Notes: generated from the letters alone by a model not told the origin. A stretch of DNA of 64,000 bases from Hymenobacter sp. UV11 (GCF_004684095.1 NZ_SRII01000005.1:248001-312000), one strand, 5' to 3'. Positions 35,289 to 44,394 are shown, counted from the stretch's first letter. A program made the numbers and translations.

Positions 35289-36065
35289 CTAGAGCTGTTT
35301 TTCGGTGAGGCGGGCGTAGGCCGCCACCCACAGCAGCGCGGCCAGGGCCAGCGGCAATACCGCCAGCAATTGCAACTGGTGCGGCAGTTCGACCCTGGCC
35401 AGCTGGTCCTTCCCCGCCACAAATACGTCCCCAAAGGGTACCGACGGCCGCAGTTCCGGCGCCAGTAGCTTCCACATCCGGGAGTTGAGCACGAGCACCA
35501 ACGCAACCAGCCCGAACACTGCAAAGCTGATTTTGATGATGTGTAGGCTGCGGAAATAAACAGCGCCGAACAGCGCCAAGGCATGAATCAGGGCGTAGCT
35601 GGCTACCACCGTGAGGAGTGGCCGGGCGCTGCTGGTAAGGTCCAGAAGCGCATGCGGCAACTGCGGGTGACTATGACTGGCCCATTGCAACACCACCGCA
35701 TCCAGGGCCAGAAACAACGCCAGGTACACCACCAGAAACAGCGGTAGCGAAAACAGCCAGGCCACCAGGTATTTTTCGAGGTGTGACGCCGGGAGCAGCA
35801 GCGCCGGCGCGGCCCGCCGCACGTCGCCGAGGTCAGTAAAAGCCGTGGCCGTGGCTAGCAGGCCCGTCGTGAGCAAGCCAGCTAGCAGCAGCACCGTTTG
35901 CAATTCGTTGTCCAGTGGCCGGTGTATCAAGTAGCTCAGGCCACCCAATACCACCAGAATGCCGCCCCCCAGCACGGCTATTCCCAGCAAATACCGGCGG
36001 GCGTGCTCAGCGGCGTGCTTGCGCAACAAGCGCCCGAAGCGCACGAGGTTAAAGTACTGGCTCAT
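35289..36065 (-). CDS. ABC transporter permease
   Basis: A 258-residue membrane protein with about six hydrophobic helices and no ATPase motifs. The start at 36065 overlaps the ATPase gene by 17 bases. 'AAPALLLPASHLEKYLVAWLFSLPLFLVVYLALFLALDAVV' is the pattern of ABC-2-like permeases in Bacteroidota. It forms the membrane part of an exporter with the preceding ATPase; substrate unknown, possibly an antimicrobial or lipid given YtrA-type control. Confidence 0.8.
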   Translation of the reverse strand: MSQYFNLVRFGRLLRKHAAEHARRYLLGIAVLGGGILVVLGGLSYLIHRPLDNELQTVLLLAGLLTTGLLATATAFTDLGDVRRAAPALLLPASHLEKYLVAWLFSLPLFLVVYLALFLALDAVVLQWASHSHPQLPHALLDLTSSARPLLTVVASYALIHALALFGAVYFRSLHIIKISFAVFGLVALVLVLNSRMWKLLAPELRPSVPFGDVFVAGKDQLARVELPHQLQLLAVLPLALAALLWVAAYARLTEKQL

Positions 36066-36912
36066 GTTGCAGCTGAAGTTGGGTGAGGTAGGTGGCCAGG
36101 GTGGTATCGGGGCCGGTGAGGGCGTTGAACAGCAGCTCCAAATCGACTTTGCTACCCCCCTCGCCGTGGCTGGGGCGGATAACCTGCTGGCCGCGCACCG
36201 ACGGGGCGGCGTAGAGCGCCTCGGGCACGGCGGCGCCCACCGGCGCGGTGCCGAAGTGGAGCTTTTCGGCCAGGTTATCAATGGTTTCATTTAGCACGAT
36301 GCGGCGCTGGTGCAGCACCAACACGGTGTCAATCAGGCTGTCGAGGTCGCGCACCTGGTGGGTCGAGATGATGACGCAGCGGTCCTCGCCCAGCGCACCG
36401 GCCACCAGCTTGCGAAACTGCGCCTTGCTCGGAATATCGAGGCCGTTAGTGGGCTCGTCGAGCACCAGCAGGCCAGTATTAGTGGCCAGGGCGAAGGCGA
36501 TGAGCGCCTTTTTCTGCTGGCCGTAGGAGAGCGCCGTGAGCTTGGTGAGCGCCGGCACTTCCAGCTCGCGCAGGTACTCGTGGAAGGCTGCCGCGTCGAA
36601 ACGGGGGTAGAACACGCCCGTGCTGGCCGCCAACTGCGTGGCCGATACGGGCGGCACCTGCACGTCTTCGGGTAGAAAAAACAGGTCTTCGAGCGTGGCG
36701 GGCCGGCGCCTGGCCGCCGCGTAGCCCTCAACCTCGCAGGTGCCGCTGAGCGGGAAGGCCAGCCCCACCATGTTTTTGAGCAGCGTGGACTTGCCCGCGC
36801 CGTTTTTGCCCAGCAGGCCATAGATGCGGCCCCGACGCAGGTCCAGGCTGAGGTTTTCCAACTGAAGTACCCGGCGCGAGTACCCAAAATGCAGGTTGCG
36901 GATGCGGACCAT
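36049..36912 (-). CDS. ABC transporter ATP-binding protein
   Basis: A 287-residue ATPase. Walker A GKNGAGKST at residues 35-43, a signature region 'LSYGQQKK' (a variant of LSGGQ, usual in this subclass), Walker B 'LLVLDEPTNGLD' and the H-loop 'VIISTHQ' are visible. It is the first gene of the operon and lies 40 bases from a well-formed promoter. It energises the adjacent permease. Confidence 0.93.
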   Translation of the reverse strand: MVRIRNLHFGYSRRVLQLENLSLDLRRGRIYGLLGKNGAGKSTLLKNMVGLAFPLSGTCEVEGYAAARRRPATLEDLFFLPEDVQVPPVSATQLAASTGVFYPRFDAAAFHEYLRELEVPALTKLTALSYGQQKKALIAFALATNTGLLVLDEPTNGLDIPSKAQFRKLVAGALGEDRCVIISTHQVRDLDSLIDTVLVLHQRRIVLNETIDNLAEKLHFGTAPVGAAVPEALYAAPSVRGQQVIRPSHGEGGSKVDLELLFNALTGPDTTLATYLTQLQLQHEPVL

Positions 36913-36925
36913 GAGGCAGGCGTTT

Positions 36926-36951
36926 TAGTGTATTACTAAACTAGTACACTA
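36926..36951. promoter_or_regulatory. 26-bp dyad: probable YtrA/GntR operator
   Basis: TAGTGTA (36926-36932) and TACACTA (36945-36951) are exact inverted halves around 12 bases that are themselves partly complementary. The site overlaps the predicted transcription start of the ABC operon. AGTGTA-N-TACACT-like dyads are typical for YtrA-type regulators, so autorepression is likely. Confidence 0.75.
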
Positions 36952-36981
36952 CAAATGTATACGCCGCAGTGGCCCGCACAA
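36952..36981 (-). promoter_or_regulatory. Bacteroidota promoter of the ABC operon
   Basis: On the reverse strand TTG (36981-36979), 19 bases, then TACATTTG (36959-36952), a perfect match to the -33/-7 consensus of the primary sigma factor in this phylum. The -7 element touches the operator dyad. Confidence 0.75.
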
Positions 36982-37255
36982 TAGCTGAGCAGAAAATCTC
37001 CTGTTTTTTTTGCGCAAGGCCGTTTCCTACCCCCTTGCCAGCGCGGCTTTCTTCTTATTACTGAAGCCTTTTACTGGTAAGCAGCCCACCCGCCAGCTGG
37101 CCCACGCATGCTCATAAAGGCTTCATACGCAAAGAAAAGCGCGATTTTAGTCGGCGCTACCCCGCAAGTTATCGTATGACTTACCCATTGGTTTTTCGCG
37201 TCGGCGCACGCCGGTTTTTGGCTTCGCTCTTTCTTCTTCCACCTGCTCACTTTGT
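36982..37255. other. Gene-free region upstream of the GH1 gene
   Basis: Beyond the ABC promoter there is no supported gene here. It contains CTACCCC copies at 37027 and 37158 and a 10-base inverted repeat TGAAGCCTTT/AAAGGCTTCA (37062-37071 and 37116-37125). No consensus promoter for the GH1 gene was found. Confidence 0.5.
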
Positions 37256-38578
37256 ATGGCTGCTTCCCAATTCTTATTTGCCACCGGCATCGAAAACAGT
37301 TACCCGACCATTCAGAACGGCACCGTGCGCCAGGACGAGATGGAGAAATGCGGCCACTACAAGTTTTGGCAGAAGGATTTTGACCTGGTGCAGGAGCTGG
37401 GCATTGAGTACCTGCGCTACGGCCCGCCCATTCACACCACCTGGACGGGGCCGGGCACCTACAATTGGGACTTTGCCGATGCTACGTTCAACGACCTGCT
37501 GAAGCGCAACATTATGCCCATCGTGGACCTGTGCCACTTTGGAGTGCCCGACTGGCTGGGCAATTTTCAGAATCCTGATTTTCCGGTGCTGTTTGCGCAG
37601 TACGCCGGCGATTTTGCCAAGCGCTTTCCGTGGGTGCAGCTCTACACGCCGGTGAATGAGATGTACATCTGCGCCGAGTTTTCGGCTTTGTATGGCTGGT
37701 GGAACGAGCAGCTGGCCAGCGACAAGGCGTTTGTGACGGCGCTCAAGTATATCGTGAAGGCCAACGTGCTGGCCATGCACGCCATTTTGGCGGTGCGGCC
37801 CGACGCGCTGTTTATTCAGAGCGAGAGCAGCGAGTATTTCCACGCCTCGAACCCGGCCGCCATTAAGCCCGCCGAGCTACTGAACGCCCGGCGCTTCCTG
37901 TCGTTGGACCTGAACTACGGCCGGCGGGTAGATTCGGACATGTACGAATACCTGATGGACGGGGGCATGACCCGCGCCGAGTATCATTTTTTTCTGGAAA
38001 ATGACGTGCGCCACCAGTGCATCATGGGCAACGATTATTACCGCACCAACGAGCACCGCGTGCGGGAAGACGGCAGCACCGTGGCTTCGGGCGAAATATT
38101 TGGCTACCACGTCATTACCACGCAATACCACAACCGCTACCAGCTGCCCGTGATGCACACCGAAACCAACCTCTGGCAGGGCCCCAACGGCGACGAGGCC
38201 GTAAACTGGCTTTGGAAGGAATGGGCCAACGTGCTGCGCGTGCGCAACGACGGCGTGCCCATCGTGGGCTTTACCTGGTACTCGCTCACCGACCAGGTAG
38301 ACTGGGACACCGCCCTGCGCGAAAACCACGGCAATCTGAACCCCCTGGGCCTCTACGACTTAAACCGCAACATCCGGCCCGTGGGAGAGGCCTACAAGAA
38401 GCTCATCAGCCAGTGGAAGCAGGTGCTACCGACCCAGACCGCCTGCCTGCAAATGCCGCTCGTGATGCCCCAGGACAGCCACAAGGAATGGGCACAGATA
38501 AAGCAGGCCGAGGCCAAGGCCACCCTGCGCAAACCCTCGGCTACCACGGCTAACACGCCGCTTCAAGACAACCAATAA
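37256..38578 (+). CDS. Glycoside hydrolase family 1 protein
   Basis: A 440-residue TIM-barrel enzyme of the GH1 beta-glycosidase family, without a signal peptide, so probably cytoplasmic. The acid/base Glu is E135 in 'YTPVNEM' and the nucleophile is expected at E303 in 'VMHTETNLW'. It resembles the GH1-like proteins that occur beside or fused to nucleotide-sugar reductases more than classical cellobiases. The last 60 residues form an unstructured Ala/Thr tail. An SDR gene follows after 15 bases, suggesting joint action on a sugar or glycoside. Confidence 0.85.
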   Translation: MAASQFLFATGIENSYPTIQNGTVRQDEMEKCGHYKFWQKDFDLVQELGIEYLRYGPPIHTTWTGPGTYNWDFADATFNDLLKRNIMPIVDLCHFGVPDWLGNFQNPDFPVLFAQYAGDFAKRFPWVQLYTPVNEMYICAEFSALYGWWNEQLASDKAFVTALKYIVKANVLAMHAILAVRPDALFIQSESSEYFHASNPAAIKPAELLNARRFLSLDLNYGRRVDSDMYEYLMDGGMTRAEYHFFLENDVRHQCIMGNDYYRTNEHRVREDGSTVASGEIFGYHVITTQYHNRYQLPVMHTETNLWQGPNGDEAVNWLWKEWANVLRVRNDGVPIVGFTWYSLTDQVDWDTALRENHGNLNPLGLYDLNRNIRPVGEAYKKLISQWKQVLPTQTACLQMPLVMPQDSHKEWAQIKQAEAKATLRKPSATTANTPLQDNQ

Positions 38579-38593
38579 CCCCCTTCCTACCCC

Positions 38594-39331
38594 ATGCGTT
38601 TTCAGGATAAAGTCGTCATTATCACCGGTGGCGCCAGCGGCATCGGCCTAGCCACGGCCAAGCGCCTGGCCTCGGAAGGTGCCCGCGTGGTGCTGGCCGA
38701 CATCAACCAGGATAACCTCAACCAGGCCGTGCCGGAAGTGCAGAAGGCCGGCGCGCCCGAGGTGCTACCCACCATCTGCAACGTGGCGAAGGAAGAGGAC
38801 GTTATCGCCACCGTGAAGGCCACGCTCGACAAGTTTGGCCGCCTCGATTCGATTATTAATAACGCGGGCCTCATGCAGTTTAAGGCCCTGGAACAGCTGA
38901 CCGGCGACGACTGGATGCGGGTGCTGAACGTGGATTTACTGGGTGCGTTCTACTTCGTGAAGCAGGCGTTTCTGCACATGAAGCCCGGCGGCACGGTCGT
39001 GAATGTATCGAGCATTCACGCCATCGAAACCGAGGCGCTCGTGACGCCCTACGCCGCGGCCAAGGCCGCGGTACTGTCGCTCACGCGCTCGGCCGCCATC
39101 GAGGGCAGCCCCAAGGGCATCCGTATCAACGCCGTGCTACCGGGCGCCATCGACACGCCCATGCTTTGGGACAACCCGAACGTAAAGTCGGGCGTCGAAA
39201 AAATCAACCCCAGCGACGTGGGTAAGCCCGAAGACGTGGCCGCCGCCATCGCCTACCTGGCCTCCGACGACTCGGTATTTGTGCAGGGCGCCGAGCTACG
39301 CGTGGACGGCGGCCGACTCGACCACTTGTAG
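38594..39331 (+). CDS. SDR family oxidoreductase
   Basis: A 245-residue classical short-chain dehydrogenase. The cofactor motif TGGASGIG is at residues 11-18, 'NNAG' about residue 90, and the catalytic Ser-Tyr-Lys set appears as 'VNVSSIHAIETEALVTPYAAAKAA'. An Asp at the end of the second strand (VVLADINQ) predicts NAD(H) preference. It is probably co-transcribed with the GH1 gene and may oxidise a released sugar or aglycone. Confidence 0.92.
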   Translation: MRFQDKVVIITGGASGIGLATAKRLASEGARVVLADINQDNLNQAVPEVQKAGAPEVLPTICNVAKEEDVIATVKATLDKFGRLDSIINNAGLMQFKALEQLTGDDWMRVLNVDLLGAFYFVKQAFLHMKPGGTVVNVSSIHAIETEALVTPYAAAKAAVLSLTRSAAIEGSPKGIRINAVLPGAIDTPMLWDNPNVKSGVEKINPSDVGKPEDVAAAIAYLASDDSVFVQGAELRVDGGRLDHL

Positions 39332-39360
39332 AGCTTTGTACTGAATTATTTAACGTAAAG

Positions 39361-39451
39361 CCGTCTGTCATGCTGAGCTTGTCGAAGCATCTTGGCCGCA
39401 TCGTTGAATGAAGCGGCCAAGATGCTTCGACAAGCTCAGCATGACAGACGG
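39361..39451. terminator. Perfect 39-bp palindrome of the GTCATGC family
   Basis: Arms 39361-39399 and 39413-39451 are perfectly complementary around a 13-base loop. Key blocks are GTCATGCTGAGC, GAAGCATCTTGG and the central ATCGTTGAAT. Lying between convergent genes, it can terminate both, but the blocks recur in elements at 25.4, 55.3 and 62.7 kb. Confidence 0.9.
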
Positions 39452-39470
39452 CTCTGTTTGTGCTTACAAA

Positions 39471-39872
39471 TCAAGAATTATAAATCTGCTTGGTTTCTTC
39501 CTGCGTGGGGTCGGCGCCAAGGGCCCAGCGCAGGGCTTCGGCTTTCTGGTCTTCGGTGAAGTGCTTGACTTCGGCGGGTGTGAGGGTATTGGTGACGCCG
39601 GCAGCGGCTTTGAGCAGCGCATTGCCATTGCTGACGATGGCGGCCCGGTTGAAATCAGTGAAGTGCTTGACGTCCTGCTTAATTTCTTCCCAGAGGGCAG
39701 GCAGCGTTGCGTCGTCCATCTTGCCGATTTCGAGGTACACGTTGACCTTGCCGTAGCGCTTCACTTTTGCGGCGAGCGTTGGCTCGACGCCGGCGTAGTC
39801 TTCTTTGGTGAGGTGCCCGGCGATGGTGAGGCTCAGCAGGTTTTGGTCGGGATAATCAACAGCGTTGAACAT
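39471..39872 (-). CDS. SpoIIAA-like STAS-fold protein
   Basis: A 133-residue soluble protein. The pattern 'NLLSLTIAGHLTKEDYAGVEPTLAAKVKRYGKVNVYLEI ... ALWEEIKQDVKHFTDFNRAAIVSNGNALLKAAAG' is that of the SpoIIAA-like family, which is small, has the STAS fold and may bind lipids or act in partner switching. No kinase or phosphatase partner is adjacent. It ends beside the palindrome and diverges from the respiratory operon. Confidence 0.85.
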   Translation of the reverse strand: MFNAVDYPDQNLLSLTIAGHLTKEDYAGVEPTLAAKVKRYGKVNVYLEIGKMDDATLPALWEEIKQDVKHFTDFNRAAIVSNGNALLKAAAGVTNTLTPAEVKHFTEDQKAEALRWALGADPTQEETKQIYNS

Positions 39873-40113
39873 AGAGAGGGGGGTAGGAAAAGAAAAATCT
39901 GGCGGCCCAATCTCGGGCCTCGCTTTTTTTCATACCCCACCTGGCCGCCGCGGGTTGCCTGAATGCCAGGATACTACCCGTCTTCATCAAAACTTAATCA
40001 ATTGATAGTGAATACTTACGGCTTATCTTGCCGTAGTAACGGGGTAGCAAACGTTCAGGCTGCTGCGGCTATCGGCCCCTAGGCCAGCCCGTCCGTTTTT
40101 CCCTTTTTTGCCC

Positions 40114-41040
40114 ATGCGCTCCATTTTTTCGTCGGCTACCCTGGAGGCCGAGCGCCTGCACGCGCTTGACCTCTACTTCATGCTGGCGGCGCTGGCCGTG
40201 CTGCTGCTGGTGGCCGGCCTGGTGGTGTACACGTCCCTCAAGTATCGGGATAAGGGCGACGGCGTGGAGCCGCCCCAGGAATCGACCAACCTATCGCTGG
40301 AGATGCTGATGATTGGTGGCCCGGCGGTGCTGGTCGTCATCTTTTTCTTCCTGACTATTCGCACCAGCAGCGCCATTTTGCCGCCCGCCGGTGAAACTAC
40401 GCCGGCCGTGGTGGTCACGGGCCACCAGTGGTGGTGGGAGGCCGCCTACCCCGGCACCCAGGTGAAGACGGCCAACGAGATTCACCTGCCGGTGGGCCAG
40501 CGCCTGCTCATCGTGGGCACTTCGGCCGACGTGATTCACGACTGGTGGCTGCCGGCCTTTGGCGAAAAGATGGACGTGATACCCGGCCGCCGCAACCACG
40601 TGTGGATAACTATTAAAAAACCTGGTATTTACGAAGGCGCGTGCAGCGAGTTCTGTGGGCAGCAGCACGCCTGGATGCGGATTCGGGTGGTGGCCCAGAC
40701 GCCGGCCGACTACACCCGCTGGCTGGCCGCCGCCGCCCGGCCCGCTACCCCCCCCACCGAGGCCCAGGCCCTGGCCGGCGGCGCGCTGTTTGCGCACTAC
40801 GCCTGCAGCAGCTGCCACCAGATACGGGGCACGGCGGCCATGGGCCAGCAGGGGCCCGACCTCACGCACTTTGGCAGCCGGCGCACCATGCTGGCCGGCC
40901 TGCTCGAAAACACGCCCGCCAACGTCAACCGCTGGCTCACCGACCCGCAGGCTGTGAAGCCGGGCGCGCACATGCCGCGCTTCATCTTCGGGCAGGACAG
41001 CATTCGGGCCCTCACGGCCTACCTCACGCAGCTCAAGTAG
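40114..41040 (+). CDS. ctaC: Cytochrome c oxidase subunit II with fused cytochrome c
   Basis: A 308-residue membrane subunit of a caa3-type oxidase that accepts electrons and passes them to subunit I. Two helices (about 19-40 and 66-83) precede the CuA domain, with ligands H142, C177, E179, C181, H185 and M188 in 'CSEFCGQQHAWM'. A C-terminal cytochrome c follows: CSSCH at 231-235 and a Met ligand in 'AHMPRF'. There is no cleavable signal in front. It starts the respiratory operon; subunit I follows after three bases. Confidence 0.95.
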   Translation: MRSIFSSATLEAERLHALDLYFMLAALAVLLLVAGLVVYTSLKYRDKGDGVEPPQESTNLSLEMLMIGGPAVLVVIFFFLTIRTSSAILPPAGETTPAVVVTGHQWWWEAAYPGTQVKTANEIHLPVGQRLLIVGTSADVIHDWWLPAFGEKMDVIPGRRNHVWITIKKPGIYEGACSEFCGQQHAWMRIRVVAQTPADYTRWLAAAARPATPPTEAQALAGGALFAHYACSSCHQIRGTAAMGQQGPDLTHFGSRRTMLAGLLENTPANVNRWLTDPQAVKPGAHMPRFIFGQDSIRALTAYLTQLK

Positions 41041-41043
41041 ACT

Positions 41044-42753
41044 ATGGCGGCGCACCCCGTACTCGTTCCCGAACCCCAGGAGGCCCTCCCCGACCTCGAC
41101 ATCAACAGCAGCCAGGGCTTGCTGCAATGGATTTCGTCGGTCGACCACAAGCAGATTGGCCTGATGTATCTGTGGATGTCGATGCTGTTCATGTTCGTGG
41201 GCGGGGTCGAAATCCTGCTCATTCGGGTGCAGCTGGCGGTGCCCAATAACACCTTTTTGGGGCCCGAGGTCTACAACCAACTCTTTACCATGCACGGCAC
41301 CACGATGATATTCTTCGTGGCCATGCCGGCCATTTTCGGCTTCGCGACTTACCTCGTGCCGCTCATGATTGGGGCCAACGACATGGCCTTTCCGCAGCTG
41401 AACGCGCTGAGCTTGTGGCTGACGTTTTTTGGCGGCTTGCTGCTGTATTTCAGCTTTTTGGCGGGCGGCGCGCCCGATGCGGGCTGGTTCAACTACGCGC
41501 CGCTGAATCAGTACAACTACTCCTTTCAGCCGGGTATCGACTATTACTGCGCGGGGCTGCTGCTGGCGGGTATCGGCACGGTGTCGGCGGCGTGCAACTT
41601 CGTGGTCACCATTCTGCGCTACCGGGTGCCGGGCATGGGCCTCAAGCAGATGCCGGTGTTTGTGTGGATGATATTGATTAATGCCTTTCTCATCATCGCC
41701 TCCTTCCCGGCCCTGAACGCGGCGCTGGCCATGCTGCTGCTGGATAGGCAGCTGCACGCGCACTTTTTTGATACGCAGGCGGGCGGCTCGGCGGTACTGT
41801 GGCAGCACTTGTTCTGGTTGTTTGGGCACCCTGAGGTGTACATTCTTATTCTGCCCTCGTTCGGTATTTTGTCGGAGGTGTTCGCGGTGTTTTCGCGCAA
41901 GCCGGTGTTTGGCTACGCCTTCATCGTGGGCTCGGGTATTACCATTGGTATTCTGGCGTTTGGCGTCTGGATTCACCACATGCTGGCCGTGGGCCTGGGC
42001 AACGTGGTGAACGGGTTTTTCTCGGCCAGCAGCATGCTCATCGGCATCCCGACGGGCATCAAAATCTTCAACTGGCTGGCCACCATGCACGGCGGCTCGC
42101 TGCGTTTCAGCACGGCCATGAAGTTTGCGGTGGCCTTTTTGGTCGAGTTCACCATTGGCGGGCTCAGCGGCATCGCGTTCGCCATCGTGCCGATTGATTT
42201 GCAGCTGACCGACACCTACTTCGTGGTGGCGCACATCCACTACGTGTTCATTGGCGGCACGCTGTTCGGGCTGCTGGCGGGCTTATTCTACTGGTTTCCG
42301 AAGATGAGCGGCCGGCTGCTGAACGAGCGGCTGAGCAACTGGTTTTTTTGGTTGTTCGTCATCGGTTTCAACGCCACCTTTCTGGTGCAGCACGTGCTGG
42401 GCACGCTGGGCATGCCGCGGCGCGTGTACACCTACCCCGACCTGCCCGGCTGGGGCACGCTGAACATGATTTCGAGCATCGGCGGCTTTCTGATGGGCGC
42501 GGCTACGCTGCTGCTTTTGTATATTATTATCAAGGGTATCCGCAGCGGCCACGCCGCCCCGGCCGACCCTTGGGACGCCTACACCCTGGAGTGGAGCACG
42601 CCCACCTCGCCCCCTACCCTCCAAAATTTCGACCGCGTGGTGCCTGTGCGCAGCGCCCGCCCCTTCCGCGACCTCAAGCGCCCCAACGACGCGGACTGGC
42701 TTAAACCGGGTAAAAAACAAGGCTATCATGCGCGAGAACAAGCTGTTGATTAA
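41044..42753 (+). CDS. ctaD: Cytochrome c oxidase subunit I
   Basis: A 569-residue catalytic subunit with twelve predicted helices that reduces O2 at the haem a3-CuB centre and pumps protons. 'FGHPEVYILILPSFGILSE' (about residues 259-277) holds the CuB His and cross-linked Tyr; 'WIHHMLAVGLG' supplies two more CuB histidines and 'VVAHIHYVFIGG' the haem ligands. The N-terminus begins 'GLLQWISSVDHKQIGLMYLWM' as in A-type oxidases. Its last 26 bases overlap the subunit III start. Confidence 0.97.
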   Translation: MAAHPVLVPEPQEALPDLDINSSQGLLQWISSVDHKQIGLMYLWMSMLFMFVGGVEILLIRVQLAVPNNTFLGPEVYNQLFTMHGTTMIFFVAMPAIFGFATYLVPLMIGANDMAFPQLNALSLWLTFFGGLLLYFSFLAGGAPDAGWFNYAPLNQYNYSFQPGIDYYCAGLLLAGIGTVSAACNFVVTILRYRVPGMGLKQMPVFVWMILINAFLIIASFPALNAALAMLLLDRQLHAHFFDTQAGGSAVLWQHLFWLFGHPEVYILILPSFGILSEVFAVFSRKPVFGYAFIVGSGITIGILAFGVWIHHMLAVGLGNVVNGFFSASSMLIGIPTGIKIFNWLATMHGGSLRFSTAMKFAVAFLVEFTIGGLSGIAFAIVPIDLQLTDTYFVVAHIHYVFIGGTLFGLLAGLFYWFPKMSGRLLNERLSNWFFWLFVIGFNATFLVQHVLGTLGMPRRVYTYPDLPGWGTLNMISSIGGFLMGAATLLLLYIIIKGIRSGHAAPADPWDAYTLEWSTPTSPPTLQNFDRVVPVRSARPFRDLKRPNDADWLKPGKKQGYHAREQAVD

Positions 42754-43300
42754 GCTGGTGGTAGTGACCGAAACCTTCTTTTTCGGGTCGCTACTGCTGG
42801 CTTTCGTGTACTTTTCGCTGGCGCCGGGCTTCCGGGCGCAGCAGCTGGCGGCACTCGACCTGCGCACCACCGGCCTGTTTACGCTCCTGCTGTTTGCCAG
42901 CAGCTTCACCTACGCGCGGGCCGAGGCCAGCTACCGGCGCGGGGCGGCGGGCGGGGTCAAGGGCTGGCTGCTGGCTACCATCGGGCTGGGCGGCGCGTTT
43001 TTGGTGGGGCAGGCGCGCGAGTTTCGGGGGCTGTTTGCGCGGCACATCGACCTGGCCAGCAACACGTTTGGCACCAGTTTTTTTACGCTCACCGGCTTTC
43101 ACGGGCTGCACGTGCTGGTGGGGCTGATTGTGCTGGGCATTCTGGCGGCGATGGCCTTCGCCGGCGATTTTGACCGCGACCGGCCCAACTCCTCGGTGCT
43201 GAGCGCGGTGGGCATCTACTGGCACTTCGTGGACGTGGTGTGGGCGGTGGTTTTTTCGGTGGTGTACGTGCTGCCTCACTTTACGCACTTTGGCTCATGA
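42728..43300 (+). CDS. ctaE: Cytochrome c oxidase subunit III
   Basis: A 190-residue membrane protein with about five helices. 'TETFFFGSLLLAFVYFS' and 'LTGFHGLHVLVGLIVLGILAA' followed by 'VGIYWHFVDVVWAVVFSVVYVLPH' are subunit III signatures. It is shorter than mitochondrial homologues because the first two helices are missing, as in many caa3 enzymes. Overlaps both neighbours (26 bases with ctaD, ATGA with ctaG). Confidence 0.93.
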   Translation: MRENKLLIKLVVVTETFFFGSLLLAFVYFSLAPGFRAQQLAALDLRTTGLFTLLLFASSFTYARAEASYRRGAAGGVKGWLLATIGLGGAFLVGQAREFRGLFARHIDLASNTFGTSFFTLTGFHGLHVLVGLIVLGILAAMAFAGDFDRDRPNSSVLSAVGIYWHFVDVVWAVVFSVVYVLPHFTHFGS

Positions 43301-44142
43301 GCGCGCTCCTTCGTCTTCCGTGGAATGCCGACCCGGCCCTGCTGCTGCTGCTGGCGGGGCTGGCGGGGCCCTATTTTTGGCTAGCGGGCGGGCGCTGGCA
43401 GGCGCGGGGCGGCGCCTACTTCGCGGGCCTGGCTTTGTTTGCGCTGGCCGAGCTGTCGCCGCTGCACTATCTGGGGACGCACGAATTATTCAGCGCCCAC
43501 ATGGTGGGGCACATCGTGGTGCTGCTGCTGAGCGGGCCGCTGCTGGTGCTGGGCCTACCCCCCCACTTGGCCCCGACGCCCGCCCGGCTGCTGGGCGGCT
43601 TCTCGGGCTGGCTGCGCGGGCGCACTTGGCTGGCCTGGGCGGCGGGTGTGGGCATTATGTGGCTGCTGCACGTGCCGGCCGTGTTCGATGCCGCGCTGGC
43701 CAGCGCGCACGCGGGCTTCAGCCCGCTGCCGGCGCTGCACGCGGGGGCCATGCTGGCGGCGGGCGCGCTGTTTAGCTGGCCGCTGTTTGGGCCGGTGCCG
43801 GGCTACCATTTGCACCCGCTCACGGGCGTTATCTACCTCGTGACGGCCTGCGTGGGCTGCTCGCTGCTGGGCCTGCTCATCACCTTTGCCCCGGCCGATA
43901 CCTACCAGCACTACGCCCGCGCCGCCTGGTGCGGCACCCCCAGCCTGGCCCCCGACTACGCCGCCAACCCCTGGCACCTCAGCCTAGCCGACGACCAGCA
44001 GGTGGCGGGCCTGCTGATGTGGGTGCCGGGCTGCTTCATCTACCTCAGCGGCTGCCTGTTTTTGCTGGCGCGCTACTTCGGCGCGCCGGATGTTGTCTCT
44101 GCTTCGGCGCAAACGGGTCACCTCACGGAGCCCGTGAGGTGA
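43297..44142 (+). CDS. ctaG: Oxidase assembly factor CtaG (caa3 type)
   Basis: A 281-residue membrane protein with about seven helices. 'HMVGHIVVLLLSGPLLVLGLPPHL', 'GIMWLLHVPAVFDAAL' and 'HAGAMLAAGALFSWPLFG' are characteristic of CtaG_Bacsu-type copper delivery factors for caa3 oxidases; the His residues in these helices probably bind Cu. The start at 43297 overlaps the preceding stop (ATGA). Confidence 0.9.
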   Translation: MSALLRLPWNADPALLLLLAGLAGPYFWLAGGRWQARGGAYFAGLALFALAELSPLHYLGTHELFSAHMVGHIVVLLLSGPLLVLGLPPHLAPTPARLLGGFSGWLRGRTWLAWAAGVGIMWLLHVPAVFDAALASAHAGFSPLPALHAGAMLAAGALFSWPLFGPVPGYHLHPLTGVIYLVTACVGCSLLGLLITFAPADTYQHYARAAWCGTPSLAPDYAANPWHLSLADDQQVAGLLMWVPGCFIYLSGCLFLLARYFGAPDVVSASAQTGHLTEPVR

Positions 44143-44175
44143 CCCGCCTGGTTAATTTATTAATCTCCTACCCCC

Positions 44176-44394
44176 ATGTCCGTTCCCCAACCCGAGGCAC
44201 CGCCGCCGCCGCTGCACTGGCCCAAGGCCCGCCCCGAAAAGCTGCCCAAGCCCACGTACTGGCCGTTTTTTCTGGCCGTGGGGCTGGCGTTTATGTTCTG
44301 GGGGCTGCTCACGACCTGGATTATCCTGGCGGCGGGCGGCCTTATTTTCACCGTGGCCCTCGCGGGCTGGATTAACATTTTGCGCCATGAGTAA
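44176..44394 (+). CDS. Small two-helix membrane protein, probable oxidase subunit IV
   Basis: A 72-residue protein with a Pro-rich N-terminus and two hydrophobic segments (about 29-47 and 46-68). No family motif is certain; position between oxidase and bc genes and size suggest a small structural subunit of the oxidase, comparable to subunit IV. Its end overlaps the Rieske gene start by eight bases, supporting a real gene. Confidence 0.7.
   Translation: MSVPQPEAPPPPLHWPKARPEKLPKPTYWPFFLAVGLAFMFWGLLTTWIILAAGGLIFTVALAGWINILRHE

Noticed and set aside
40291..42240. 649-residue open frame on the reverse strand opposite the oxidase genes
   Set aside because: It is antisense to ctaC and ctaD, which have complete active-site motifs. 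Its His/Arg/Gln-rich composition is that of the complement of GC-rich codons.
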